Positions 8,330-15,691 of a DNA stretch of 64,000 nt are shown piece by piece. Source of the stretch: an uncultured Clostridia bacterium (GTDB taxonomy: Bacteria; Bacillota; Clostridia; Oscillospirales; Acutalibacteraceae); contig CANQOP010000008.1 in assembly GCA_947625485.1 (NCBI GenBank), forward strand, positions 1-64,000, written 5' to 3'. The notes below the pieces were generated by a model. That model saw only the letters and a program-made list of their open reading frames with translations. It was not told the DNA's origin and did not search any database. A program made the translations under genes and the position numbers. Every line of letters begins with the position of its first letter. Within the stretch, counting starts at the first letter, position 1.

Positions 8330-8413
8330 GCGAGTGTGCTGGAATAGGCAGACAGGCACGTTTGAGGGGCGTGTGTCTTTGACGTACGGGTTCAAGTCCC
8401 GTCACTCGCACCA
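8330..8413 (+). tRNA. tRNA-Leu, anticodon GAG
   Basis: The acceptor arms GCGAGTG and CACTCGC pair, the T arm contains GGTTCAAGTCCC, and CCA is encoded at 8411-8413. The anticodon stem CACGT/GCGTG holds the loop TTGAGGG, giving anticodon GAG, which reads CUC and CUU. The long variable arm fits a class II leucine tRNA. Its last 13 bases are the attachment site of the element to the right. Confidence 0.9.
8401..8413 (+). other. attL (tRNA-Leu 3' end)
   Basis: GTCACTCGCACCA, the final 13 bases of the tRNA, recurs exactly at 19809-19821 beside the integrase gene. This is the direct repeat expected of tyrosine-recombinase integration into a tRNA 3' end. Confidence 0.8.
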
Positions 8414-8417
8414 TTTT

Positions 8418-8438
8418 GAGGCAGTTTTTAACTGCCTC
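8418..8438 (+). terminator. terminator after tRNA-Leu (element side)
   Basis: The 9-bp stem GAGGCAGTT/AACTGCCTC with a TTT loop is followed by TTTTGTTTT. It lies inside the element, so the element supplies a replacement terminator for the tRNA. The presumed native terminator now lies beyond attR at 19821. Confidence 0.75.
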
Positions 8439-8718
8439 TTTTGTTTTGCCATTTTTTCTTAAAATGCCCGAAAACTGCTTAAATACTGGGTCGCTGAACA
8501 CTCGCATAGTTAGGATGAGAAAAGTTGAAATCGGTTAAGACAAGATAAAGTGCAGTCAAAATCACAGTCAACTGCAGTCACGAATGCAGTCAAAAACATA
8601 GTTTTTTCGTGAAAACATATAGACCGGACAGCAGTAAAACGCTGTCAAATTAAAGAAAAATGACCTTAATTCACTGAATCGTTTGTTTGACAAATCTTTT
8701 TTCGGAGGTCATATCATA
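8439..8718. repeat. left-end arm-type repeats of the element (TGCAGTCA)
   Basis: This intergenic stretch has no gene but holds TGCAGTCA at 8551-8558, 8573-8580 and 8585-8592, with a CACAGTCA variant at 8563-8570. The same octamer occurs twice just inside the right end at 19752-19759 and 19764-19771. Directly repeated short sites near both ends are typical arm sites bound by the N-terminal domain of tyrosine integrases; binding here is inferred. Confidence 0.6.
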
Positions 8719-9024
8719 ATGAAAAATGTTATTTCGGAGCTGTACTACGGCAACATTGACCCGCAGGCGCGTGGTTTCAAGAACGGTAGTTTTCTGAAAA
8801 AGCAAATGGCAGTCCTTTCGGAAAGCGAAGCTGAGCTGACCGAAAGGCTGACAGGCGAAGAAAAGAAAGCGTTTCTTTCTTTCGTAAATGCGTCTGATGT
8901 TATCTTAGGAGAATCGGAGCTCGACAGCTTCATTATTGGGTTCAGGTTAGGCGCAAGGATTATTTACGATACCTTTGTAAACGACGATTCGCCGTATGCT
9001 GATTTGTTAAAGGAGCAGAGCTAA
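8719..9024 (+). CDS. DUF6809-type small protein of mobile elements
   Basis: A 101-residue protein starting MKNVISELYYGNIDPQ, which resembles the DUF6809 family found next to conjugation genes in Firmicutes. The function is unknown. It appears soluble, with a helical FKNGSFLKKQ segment and a C-terminal RLGARIIYDTF helix. Start chosen at 8719 because GGAGGT lies just upstream, whereas an upstream in-frame codon has no such site. It overlaps the next gene by 3 bases. Confidence 0.65.
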   Translation: MKNVISELYYGNIDPQARGFKNGSFLKKQMAVLSESEAELTERLTGEEKKAFLSFVNASDVILGESELDSFIIGFRLGARIIYDTFVNDDSPYADLLKEQS

Positions 9025-9203
9025 TGAGAAATCCAAAATATCATCTATATTTAACGCACGATGAACGGCGTATCATTATCAATAGCCTGATTGATTTGAA
9101 AAATTATCTTGTAACACAGGGCAAATACACCGACGCCGTTGACGAACTTATCATCAAACTAACAAAAGCAAAGGTTAAGAGAATAAAGATTAAGGAGGTC
9201 TAA
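9024..9203 (+). CDS. 59-residue hypothetical element protein
   Basis: A short basic protein, MRNPKYHLYLTHDERR to KRIKIKEV, whose ATG overlaps the stop of the DUF6809 gene, so translation is probably coupled. I recognise no domain with an assigned function. Similar small proteins sit after DUF6809 in related elements, but this is from recollection. The DNA-binding-like charge pattern is suggestive only. Confidence 0.6.
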   Translation: MRNPKYHLYLTHDERRIIINSLIDLKNYLVTQGKYTDAVDELIIKLTKAKVKRIKIKEV

Positions 9204-9206
9204 ATT

Positions 9207-9513
9207 ATGGCAACAACCATTACATATACGCAGCAGGGCGACTATTTTCTGCCTGATTTACAATTACCCGAACAACAGAAGGCCAAAATCGGCGTTTTCG
9301 GTCAAAGACATAAGCGTTATCTAAAAGTGCATCATAGACTTTATCTATTTCAACCTGCTCACATCATGTAAGCTCGCGGCATATCTCGCTGACATTGATT
9401 CGCAGGCAAATGAAATGTTTGATTTGCTCGTCCGTCATCTTTCCGAAAAGAAAAACATCAACGAACAGCTAAAGGCAGACAACCCGATTGAATGGATTTT
9501 CTGTCAGCAATAA
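9207..9513 (+). pseudogene. frameshifted and truncated TnpV-like protein
   Basis: The first frame gives MATTITYTQQGDYFLPDLQL and continues to a stop at 9369-9371 (54 residues). The TnpV-like remainder (NLLTSCKLAAYLADIDSQANEMF to NPIEWI) continues in another frame until 9513. TnpV proteins are small accessory proteins of transposons and ICEs with a conserved ending that is absent here. The last bases run directly into reversed VirB4 sequence, marking a deletion junction near 9497-9503. An AAGGAGG site precedes the ATG, so expression of a short peptide is possible. Confidence 0.75.
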
Positions 9514-10792
9514 TCATATTCTTTGAGATTACATTCTGACCGTAATAAATTCCGTTATTGTGGAATATATCCTGAACACGGAACGGCATAAGTACAGACA
9601 GTGATTCCGTTGTAAGAGTACGGAAAGAGTCTATCTTTCGTACACCAAACGGCAAAGCCGTATTCAGACCGTCCATCTGCTGAAATTTGAGGACAGCAAA
9701 CTGACAAAGATGTTTTCTTGCCGTTGTAAGGAGAGCTTCTGTATCATTGTCAAGCTGCTCCTTCGTGTCTGCTGTGTGTACCATTGTCAGCACCCCGAAC
9801 ATCATACGCTGGTCACGAGTTGTCAAGTCATCAAGAAATTCCTTCATTTCCTTTTTCTGCTGTTCCATATCGTAAGGGACGGTTGCGGAAAAGTTATTGT
9901 TTGCGTTCTGTCTGCGCTGCCAATTTGTGATATTGGTTTCAACGCCCAAAAGACGGCTTTCTGCCTCTCTCACGGCTTCGTCTGTCGGAACGGGTACAAT
10001 GTCAATGGAAAGCATAAGGTTACGGTTAAGTTCGGTGAGTTCCGTAATCATACTGTCTTTAATGTACGAAGCGTACTCACGAAGGAAAATAACTCTGCCG
10101 TATCTGTCACCGATTTTGAAATAATCCTTATCAAACTCCATTGAATCGGGGCAGATATAGTCCTTGAAGCTGTGTCCTTTTTTACGAGTTTCTTTAATAT
10201 CAAAGTGGAAGGAGCTTTCTTCACCGACACGGTAGAAGTCGTAGAAAATGCGAAGTCGATCGTCTGTTTCAAGTTCTACACACTTACTGCCGAGCTTGTT
10301 AAGATGGGTTATCATATCATTACCAACTCGGTTAAAGTAATTACGGGCTTCTTCAATGTTTTTTTTGCATACAGATACAGTAATGTATTTGTCCTGTACC
10401 ATTGAATTTGCTCCCGTCGCCTTATCAAGCAACATCTGATTGTATTCCTTGCGGTAGATGTCAAGAGCGTCGCCCTTGAGGGGAATCAGAATTGACTTCT
10501 CAAAGTCAAGACGGTTTAGCCTGCGGTTATTAATGGTAATCTTTGTTGTAGCACCGCTGTCAAAGGAATTGAGAAGCTCCGAGTATTCGAGGAACATTTC
10601 TTCCTTATCCTCGCGGCTCGCTACGGCATAGTTTATATCCGAAAACTTAAATGTTTTGGTAAACTTGTCTTTACCGACCTGAAATATACCGTCATCATAA
10701 ACAGCGGTAATCGGAATTACATCCTGCACACCTTTCGGAACGATAAACTTTTCCTTGTCCTGCTTAAACAGATTTCTTAATGTTTTAATCAT
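9458..10792 (-). pseudogene. VirB4-like conjugation ATPase, N-terminal half only
   Basis: The 444-residue frame matches the N-terminal part of VirB4/TraE ATPases of Tn1549-type elements, usually about 800 residues. It ends in KNMIIADRK, the position directly before the segment that would carry Walker A, and then a junk tail SIQSGCLPLAVR derived from the antisense of TnpV. Without Walker A and B it cannot power secretion. It overlaps the 3' end of prgI by 8 bp, preserving the usual prgI-virB4 order. Apparently a product of an internal deletion. Confidence 0.8.
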
Positions 10793-11150
10793 TGGATTTC
10801 ATAACCTCCTTGTTTTTCTTGTCGATATACGGCTTCATCAGCTCGTAGTAGGTATTTGTAGATTTGAATGTCAGCTTTTTGGGTATCAGAAACTCCGACC
10901 TAACCCAAGCTATTAAAAACTTTTCTGCGGTCATACCGTTGTACTTAATGAAGCCGAGAGCAGCAAAGGGAGATGCTGTAAGAATACACAACCACGATAC
11001 TGTTTCTGTACCTAAATACGGCTTTAGGAAAAAGAACACGACAACCGCTACCGCAAGCGCACAGACAGAAAAAATGATCTGTCTAAGCGACAGGCCAAAA
11101 AATACTGCTTCTGTATAGTTGCGGATTTCTCTATTGATTTTTACTTCCAA
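10785..11150 (-). CDS. PrgI family type IV secretion membrane protein
   Basis: A small membrane protein with two adjacent transmembrane helices (around residues 20-60) and the family pattern YNGMTAEKFL and an arginine/phenylalanine segment after them; 121 residues from the chosen start. PrgI-like proteins sit directly before VirB4 in Gram-positive conjugation operons and belong to the inner-membrane channel (VirB3-like). The upstream ATG at 11165 contains the Shine-Dalgarno sequence GGAGGT itself, so the TTG at 11150, 7 bp after it, is the better start. With VirB4 truncated the protein has no working partner here. Confidence 0.75.
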   Translation of the reverse strand: MEVKINREIRNYTEAVFFGLSLRQIIFSVCALAVAVVVFFFLKPYLGTETVSWLCILTASPFAALGFIKYNGMTAEKFLIAWVRSEFLIPKKLTFKSTNTYYELMKPYIDKKNKEVMKSND

Positions 11151-11283
11151 AAATATTACCTCCATTTTTCAGGATTTTTTTAATTTATTTATTTACCTTT
11201 TAAGATTTTTGATATATAATATAGTTAATCTAAAGAAATCTTTAGATTTCAAGAATACATTAAATTTTGAAAGGATGGTTTTT

Positions 11284-11541
11284 GTGAATTTAGCAAAAGT
11301 ATCTGCTAACGGTCAAATCACTGTGCCTGCTGAAATACGCCGTTTACTTGGGTTAAGGTCAGGCGATAAAATCCTATTTTTACAAAACTCAAACGGTGAG
11401 GTTGTTATCAATAACGCTTCTGCTCAGGCTATTTATAAGGCTCAAAAAGCTTTTGAGGGTGTAGCTGAACAAATGGGTGTTGAAAACGAGGAAGATGTTC
11501 AGGCATTGGTTGATGAAATTCGCTACGGAAAGGGACAGTAA
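11284..11541 (+). CDS. AbrB/SpoVT-family antitoxin
   Basis: An 85-residue protein with a classic SpoVT-AbrB DNA-binding fold at its start: KVSANGQITVPAEIRRLLGLRSGDK. It has a C-terminal helical toxin-binding region. The GTG at 11284 is chosen because AAGGATGG lies just upstream and the fold starts five residues later. The stop codon overlaps the start of the PIN-domain gene by one base, the organisation of a type II toxin-antitoxin operon. It is probably autoregulating, which is family knowledge. Confidence 0.85.
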   Translation: MNLAKVSANGQITVPAEIRRLLGLRSGDKILFLQNSNGEVVINNASAQAIYKAQKAFEGVAEQMGVENEEDVQALVDEIRYGKGQ

Positions 11542-11939
11542 TGAGAATACTTGTAGATACAAATATACTGATTTCTGCTCTGCTGTTCCCTAAATCAAAG
11601 CCTTCAAGAGCATTGATTTATGTGTCGGAATATCACGAGATGGTTCTGTGTGACCGCAATCTTTATGAGCTACGTGACGTATTGAAGCGCAAGGCGCCAA
11701 ATTCATTACCCGATGCAGAAGTTCTTTTGAATGAACTCTCATACGAACTCATACCTGCAACATACAATGCCGAGAAGCTCATCAGAGATGCAAAAGATCA
11801 ACCGATTCTGAATGCCGCTATTGTAGCTGATGTTGACATCATCCTGACAGGTGACAAAGACTTTCTTTGCCTTGATATGGAACATCCAAAGTGTATGACA
11901 GTAACAGAATTTTTTGAACGTGAAGGAGTAGAGGATTAA
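11541..11939 (+). CDS. PIN-domain toxin (putative RNase)
   Basis: A 132-residue PIN-domain protein beginning MRILVDTNILISALL, with acidic metal-binding residues D6 and a later D in the TGDKDFL motif near residue 111. It belongs to the PIN-family toxins paired with AbrB-like antitoxins (COG1569-like). PIN toxins cleave RNA with Mg2+. The pair is transcribed against the surrounding transfer genes and lies between prgI and the TrbL-like gene, so it looks inserted into the former transfer operon. A terminator overlaps its stop codon. Confidence 0.85.
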   Translation: MRILVDTNILISALLFPKSKPSRALIYVSEYHEMVLCDRNLYELRDVLKRKAPNSLPDAEVLLNELSYELIPATYNAEKLIRDAKDQPILNAAIVADVDIILTGDKDFLCLDMEHPKCMTVTEFFEREGVED

Positions 11940-11949
11940 CCTCTGCTCC
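11925..11949 (+). terminator. terminator after the PIN toxin gene
   Basis: A 10-bp stem GGAGTAGAGG/CCTCTGCTCC (one wobble) with loop ATTAA containing the TAA stop, followed by TTTTTAC. Confidence 0.75.
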
Positions 11950-11952
11950 TTT

Positions 11953-12789
11953 TTACAATCCCATCATTTCACGAATGATACGGTCAGACATCTTAATAGA
12001 GCCAACAAGGACTAACATATTAAATAAAAGTTCACCGATATATGCCCATACCTGAGTAACAACAGATGCGTCGGCATCTACAACAGGCGGTGATGAAGCA
12101 AACAGCGAGAAGATTATACAAGCGAGTACAATAACCGCACCTTCAAGGCATACCGCACAATAACTCTTGATAAAGGACTTGCCGACATTCTGTGAAGGCT
12201 CTCCTGCGAATGTTGAAAGCGGTATAGGTGCGAGTGCTGTATACATATACAACTTGAAAAATCTACTGTAAACGCTCATAATCATAATGAACGACATTAC
12301 TGTAATAAAAAGTCCTCCGATTAGAGTTACCGCCCATAGCGGAATACTCTCCCAAAAGCCGCAATCTTCAATAGCTGTTACCATTTCGTCGGGTAACACG
12401 CTTTGATTTGCTGTTTTGAAGCCTACTGCGGTCATAATCGTTGAAATTGTACCCTGAACGATAGTAAACAGCGACAGCATAAGCTCCATTCCGTAAGTGA
12501 TTGCAGCTTTGGCTAAAACAAATCGGACAAACAATTTAAGTGCGTGTTCGGGTTTTTTTAACTCTGCAAAACTGCCACAAGTCTTTATCATACCTACGAC
12601 AAAGAAAAGAACGAGCAAAGCTAAACCTATACCCTGAACAGCCGTGTTTATGTTTTCAATTACAGTCCAAATGCCACCGCCTTTAAAGTCTTGCGGCGAT
12701 GTTGATACGAGCGTCCAAATCTCTCCGAGTTTGGCATTCCAAGTGTCCAATGCGTTCTGTAGATTCTGAACAACCCAATTATCAGACAT
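11953..12789 (-). CDS. TrbL/VirB6-like conjugal transfer membrane protein
   Basis: A 278-residue polytopic membrane protein with about six hydrophobic segments and the motif SRFFKLYMYTALAPIPLSTFAGEPS, typical of the TrbL/TrsL group in Gram-positive conjugation operons. It forms part of the membrane channel. An AGGAGGTGC site precedes its start at 12789. It is apparently full length. It is separated from the pilin-like gene by 63 bp and from prgI by the inserted toxin-antitoxin pair. It has no complete secretion system to join. Confidence 0.8.
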   Translation of the reverse strand: MSDNWVVQNLQNALDTWNAKLGEIWTLVSTSPQDFKGGGIWTVIENINTAVQGIGLALLVLFFVVGMIKTCGSFAELKKPEHALKLFVRFVLAKAAITYGMELMLSLFTIVQGTISTIMTAVGFKTANQSVLPDEMVTAIEDCGFWESIPLWAVTLIGGLFITVMSFIMIMSVYSRFFKLYMYTALAPIPLSTFAGEPSQNVGKSFIKSYCAVCLEGAVIVLACIIFSLFASSPPVVDADASVVTQVWAYIGELLFNMLVLVGSIKMSDRIIREMMGL

Positions 12790-12852
12790 AAAGCACCTCC
12801 TTAAAATTTATGGGGTATGGGCCGTAAAGCTCATACCCCTTTGTCTTTGTTT

Positions 12853-13182
12853 TTATGAACCGATAATGAGATTGAGGATTTCCTTTGCAAAGGTTATAAT
12901 TACACCTCCTGCAAGGGTAAGGAAACCGTTAGCTCGCTGTGACGGATCGTGCGATTTAAGCGAAAGACCAACCTGAACAACGCCGAATCCGAGAAGGATA
13001 AGAACTACTGCACGGATAAGTCCAAAAATAAAGGTTGAAAGGTTGTTAATTGCTGTAAGCGGGCTACCACTACCGGCGGCAAAGGCTGTTATCGTAAAAC
13101 AACATACGGAAAATACTGTATAAACCGCCTCGTTTTTTGATTTTATCTCCCCGTGTAAGCAAATGATACTGTCGGACAACAA
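12853..13182 (-). pseudogene. TrbC/VirB2 pilin-like protein, 5' end replaced by a deletion junction
   Basis: The C-terminal 80 residues (FAAGSGSPLTAINNLSTF to EILNLIIGS) are a two-helix pilin-like protein with a signal-peptide-like VFSVCCFTITAFAAG before it. The first 30 codons overlap the relaxase gene out of frame and do not look native. A proper start with a positively charged N-terminus is lost, apparently where relaxase and pilin genes were fused by deletion near 13105-13122. A protein could still be made from the upstream TTG, but it would be abnormal. Confidence 0.6.
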
Positions 13183-14035
13183 CAGTTTGCGGATGAAAAG
13201 GCTTCAAATCAATTCTGCTGTTATTTTCAAGTATTCTTTGACGGATAGCGGAATTGGAATAATTCTCTCCGAGGTTGATTAGTCTGATAGGTTTCTTTCT
13301 GCCGACAGGAGTAACCGTCCAATACTTTCTGCTCTCGCTTAGTTGGTATTGATAGCCAAACTTGTTGAGATTCTTTTCAAATTCCTTTAAGCTGCCGCTG
13401 TGCTCAATAGCTTTGTCAATCGCTTCACGCAACATAGAATAGTGTGTAGGCATACCCGCTTTTTCGAGGATAGTCTGATGATAATCGGAAATTACATTTC
13501 TCCTCGGATTCGGATTGTAATACAAGCCGTGTTCACGACAAATCTCATCTGCGATATGCCTAAACTTAAACCAAGAAGTGTCCTGACAGCGTTTACCGTC
13601 AACAAAGGAAACAGAGTTGAGAACAAAATGGCAATGTAGATGTTTAGTGTTGAGGTGAGTAGTGACTACTACCTGAAAGCGTTCACCCCAAACTCTCTCG
13701 GCAAACTCCACACCAATTGCCTGTGCCTGTTCGGGCGTAATATTCTGTTCCTTAAAGCTGAGATAACCGTGATAAGCTTGAATGCCGTCAGTCTTTCCAA
13801 ACCTTTCCTTTACGGTTACAAATTGGTCACGGGCGACGGACGGATTGCAGTTAATACCCTGAACAAAAAACTGCTGTTCTGTTTTCTCCTCGTCCTCTGC
13901 ATAAGATAGGACATCAGCAAGAGCCTGATACTGTTCGTCAGAAAACCTCGGATTGAAAGTCTTATTTGGATTGGCGGCATACTCGATTACTTTTTTGAGA
14001 TTATACCGCACCGCCCACAGCTTACTTGTTGCCAA
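13070..14035 (-). CDS. relaxase/mobilization nuclease, C-terminally truncated
   Basis: A 321-residue MobP-type relaxase-like protein. The metal-binding motif HLHCH lies at 132-136 within TKHLHCHFVLNSV, and an N-terminal MATSKLWAVRYNL segment carries the likely nicking tyrosine (Y11) of the DNA-cleaving domain. Intact relatives are longer; this one stops in a sequence (after LYSIF) that belongs to the neighbouring pilin gene in another frame. The catalytic domain may therefore remain, but its C-terminal part is missing. It overlaps the mobC gene by 14 bp, the usual arrangement in mobilization modules. Confidence 0.75.
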   Translation of the reverse strand: MATSKLWAVRYNLKKVIEYAANPNKTFNPRFSDEQYQALADVLSYAEDEEKTEQQFFVQGINCNPSVARDQFVTVKERFGKTDGIQAYHGYLSFKEQNITPEQAQAIGVEFAERVWGERFQVVVTTHLNTKHLHCHFVLNSVSFVDGKRCQDTSWFKFRHIADEICREHGLYYNPNPRRNVISDYHQTILEKAGMPTHYSMLREAIDKAIEHSGSLKEFEKNLNKFGYQYQLSESRKYWTVTPVGRKKPIRLINLGENYSNSAIRQRILENNSRIDLKPFHPQTVVVRQYHLLTRGDKIKKRGGLYSIFRMLFYDNSLCRR

Positions 14036-14363
14036 ACAGATCGCTCTTTTCGGGACAGAGAAACTCTTTCTCTACCGCAAGCTGAAACTGATTCCACTTC
14101 TGCATTTCCTTTTGCAAAAGCGGAGTGTCAATATAGTTTAGGGAGTAGGCTTTAGTGAGCAATCTGTCAAGGTTATTACCAACCAAAATAAGTTGACGCA
14201 AAAACTCCTCAACTTTTTCGTTTGGCTTTTGTTTCGGCACAAAGCCTTGTATCAAAAACCTTGTTAAAGCTGCCTCCGACAGACAGGTCATCTGTGCCTT
14301 CCGTTTCAGCTCAGCATCTTCATCAGGGGTAAGCCAATAATGTTTTTTGACCGTTCTTCGCAT
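14022..14363 (-). CDS. mobC: MobC-like relaxosome accessory protein
   Basis: A 113-residue protein with an N-terminal ribbon-helix-helix-like segment (VKKHYWLTPDEDAELKRKAQ) and the hydrophobic LRQLILVGNNLDRLLTKA helix of the MobC family. It binds near oriT and helps the relaxase nick. The gene starts next to the inverted-repeat-rich region at 14395-14590, a natural oriT position. AAGGAAGG precedes the start codon on the minus strand. Confidence 0.8.
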   Translation of the reverse strand: MRRTVKKHYWLTPDEDAELKRKAQMTCLSEAALTRFLIQGFVPKQKPNEKVEEFLRQLILVGNNLDRLLTKAYSLNYIDTPLLQKEMQKWNQFQLAVEKEFLCPEKSDLFGNK

Positions 14364-14394
14364 TGTGTATCACCTTCCTTTTTTCGGGGTATTA

Positions 14395-14590
14395 GGGGTT
14401 ATCCCCTAACAAGCGTGTTTTTACGGGTAGGAGTAAAAACGCACTGCTTGTTCAGAACTGACATAAAGTTTTCTTTTTGAAGATGTCACGACTATACAAG
14501 CAGACTGTTTTTACTCCGCGCAGCGAAAAACAGTGAGGCTTGTTAGGGAGAAACCCTAAGTCCCCTTGTCTAAAACTGCAAACTTATTAA
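14395..14590. other. candidate origin of transfer (oriT)
   Basis: The region upstream of mobC has several inverted repeats: an outer pair CCCTAACAAGC (14404-14414) with GCTTGTTAGGG (14538-14548), GTTTTTAC/GTAAAAAC at 14417-14440, and CTGTTTTT/AAAAACAG at 14505-14533. Clustered inverted repeats next to mobC and the relaxase gene are the usual look of an oriT. No nick site could be assigned. Confidence 0.45.
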
Positions 14591-14591
14591 G

Positions 14592-14630
14592 AAAAATCGA
14601 CCTGCAAGTGAGCCTCGCAGGTCGATTTTT
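14592..14630. terminator. terminator of the HipA-like gene, probably bidirectional
   Basis: A perfect 14-bp stem AAAAATCGACCTGC/GCAGGTCGATTTTT with an 11-base loop has T runs on both strands. It ends the minus-strand ATPase/HipA-like transcript and separates it from the oriT region. Confidence 0.8.
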
Positions 14631-14639
14631 CTTTAGGTT

Positions 14640-15682
14640 TTATTTCAGAATCATTGCATATCTTTTCATGATTAACTCAACAATTTCTTTTCTCCGCACC
14701 TTCATGTTGACGGTTTTGAGGACGGTTTGCAGGAGCGTTTCGGTGATAATTTGCAGCTCATTTTTGTATTCGGAATGGTTACTGATGAAGTCGTTGAATA
14801 GTCGAATGAGGACATCATTTTTCGTCGGAGCTTTCGGATATCCTCTTGCAATCAGCGCCTTATTATGATCAAACAGTGGGGCAAAACCGATGAGTTTTCC
14901 GGTTTTTAAATCGCGCAGCAGACCGAAATTTGCTGTGTGTCTGTCGGGATTAGCAACGATTGTATCGAGGAAAATCATCTTTACAAAATCGGTTTTTGCC
15001 TGTGGACAAAGCTCCTCAAGCTTTGCAAAAACGTTTTCGTAATCTTCATTATCGCCCATAAAAGCAAACGCCGGCTCGAAGTTTACGCTCGCATTATCGG
15101 TGAAGTCAAGCGACTTAATATACTTGTCGCCGCGCTTATATACCGCCATATTCATGCCTAATTCTTTGCCGAGATGATAGATAAATAGCTCAGAAAACAG
15201 TTCGTCATGTGTTGCGGATTTATACATCCACCACTTGCCGTCAATCAGCTTCCAGCACTTTTCAAAGCTGCCGATATTCGTCAGCTCAGGCGTTTTTGTG
15301 CGCTTGGAATTGGCAACTCGATTGAAACTGGAATAGCTTCCTTTGAGTGCGAGAACGGAGAAATAATCGTCAGTGAAACGCACATCCTGATAGGTCAAAT
15401 CACTGTCCAAAGGTTTAATCCAATAGTTGTCGGTGATAGTTGCGGCATTGACAAAAGTAGCTGTACTAAGATCGTCTTTTCCCTTTAATCGCAGGGCTTT
15501 TTCAGTAAACGCGCATTTGCACGGCGCGAATCAATCGCTCGTGACGCAATCCAATGTTCAGCATTGGGATTGTATTTTAGATACAACGGCAATAGATTTT
15601 CATTAAAAACTGTAAGTGTTTTGTCTTCCCATTTAGCAAAGATAGTATTGCCTGAGAAAACAATAAATTCGTTTTTATTCAT
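14640..15682 (-). pseudogene. HipA-like kinase, frameshifted
   Basis: A 65-residue start frame (MNKNEFIVFSGNTIFAKWED to RLLKK) breaks near 15497-15505. The remaining 270 or so residues (ALRLKGKDDL to RYAMILK) continue in another frame. Adding one A to the run of five A restores one protein of about 347 residues. The second part carries kinase motifs of the HipA family: NPDRHTANFG for catalysis and FAPLFDHN for metal binding. HipA-like kinases are serine/threonine kinases, often toxins. It lies 9 bp after the DUF4143 ATPase. The break could be a real mutation, a sequencing error in the homopolymer, or slippage. Confidence 0.75.
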
Positions 15683-15691
15683 ATCATTATA

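Noticed and set aside
15485-15682. The 65-codon frame before the HipA-like kinase as a separate small antitoxin gene
   Set aside because: It runs into the kinase frame with one missing base, and the downstream frame has no proper start, so a single broken gene is more likely than a HipB-type antitoxin; no helix-turn-helix is visible.
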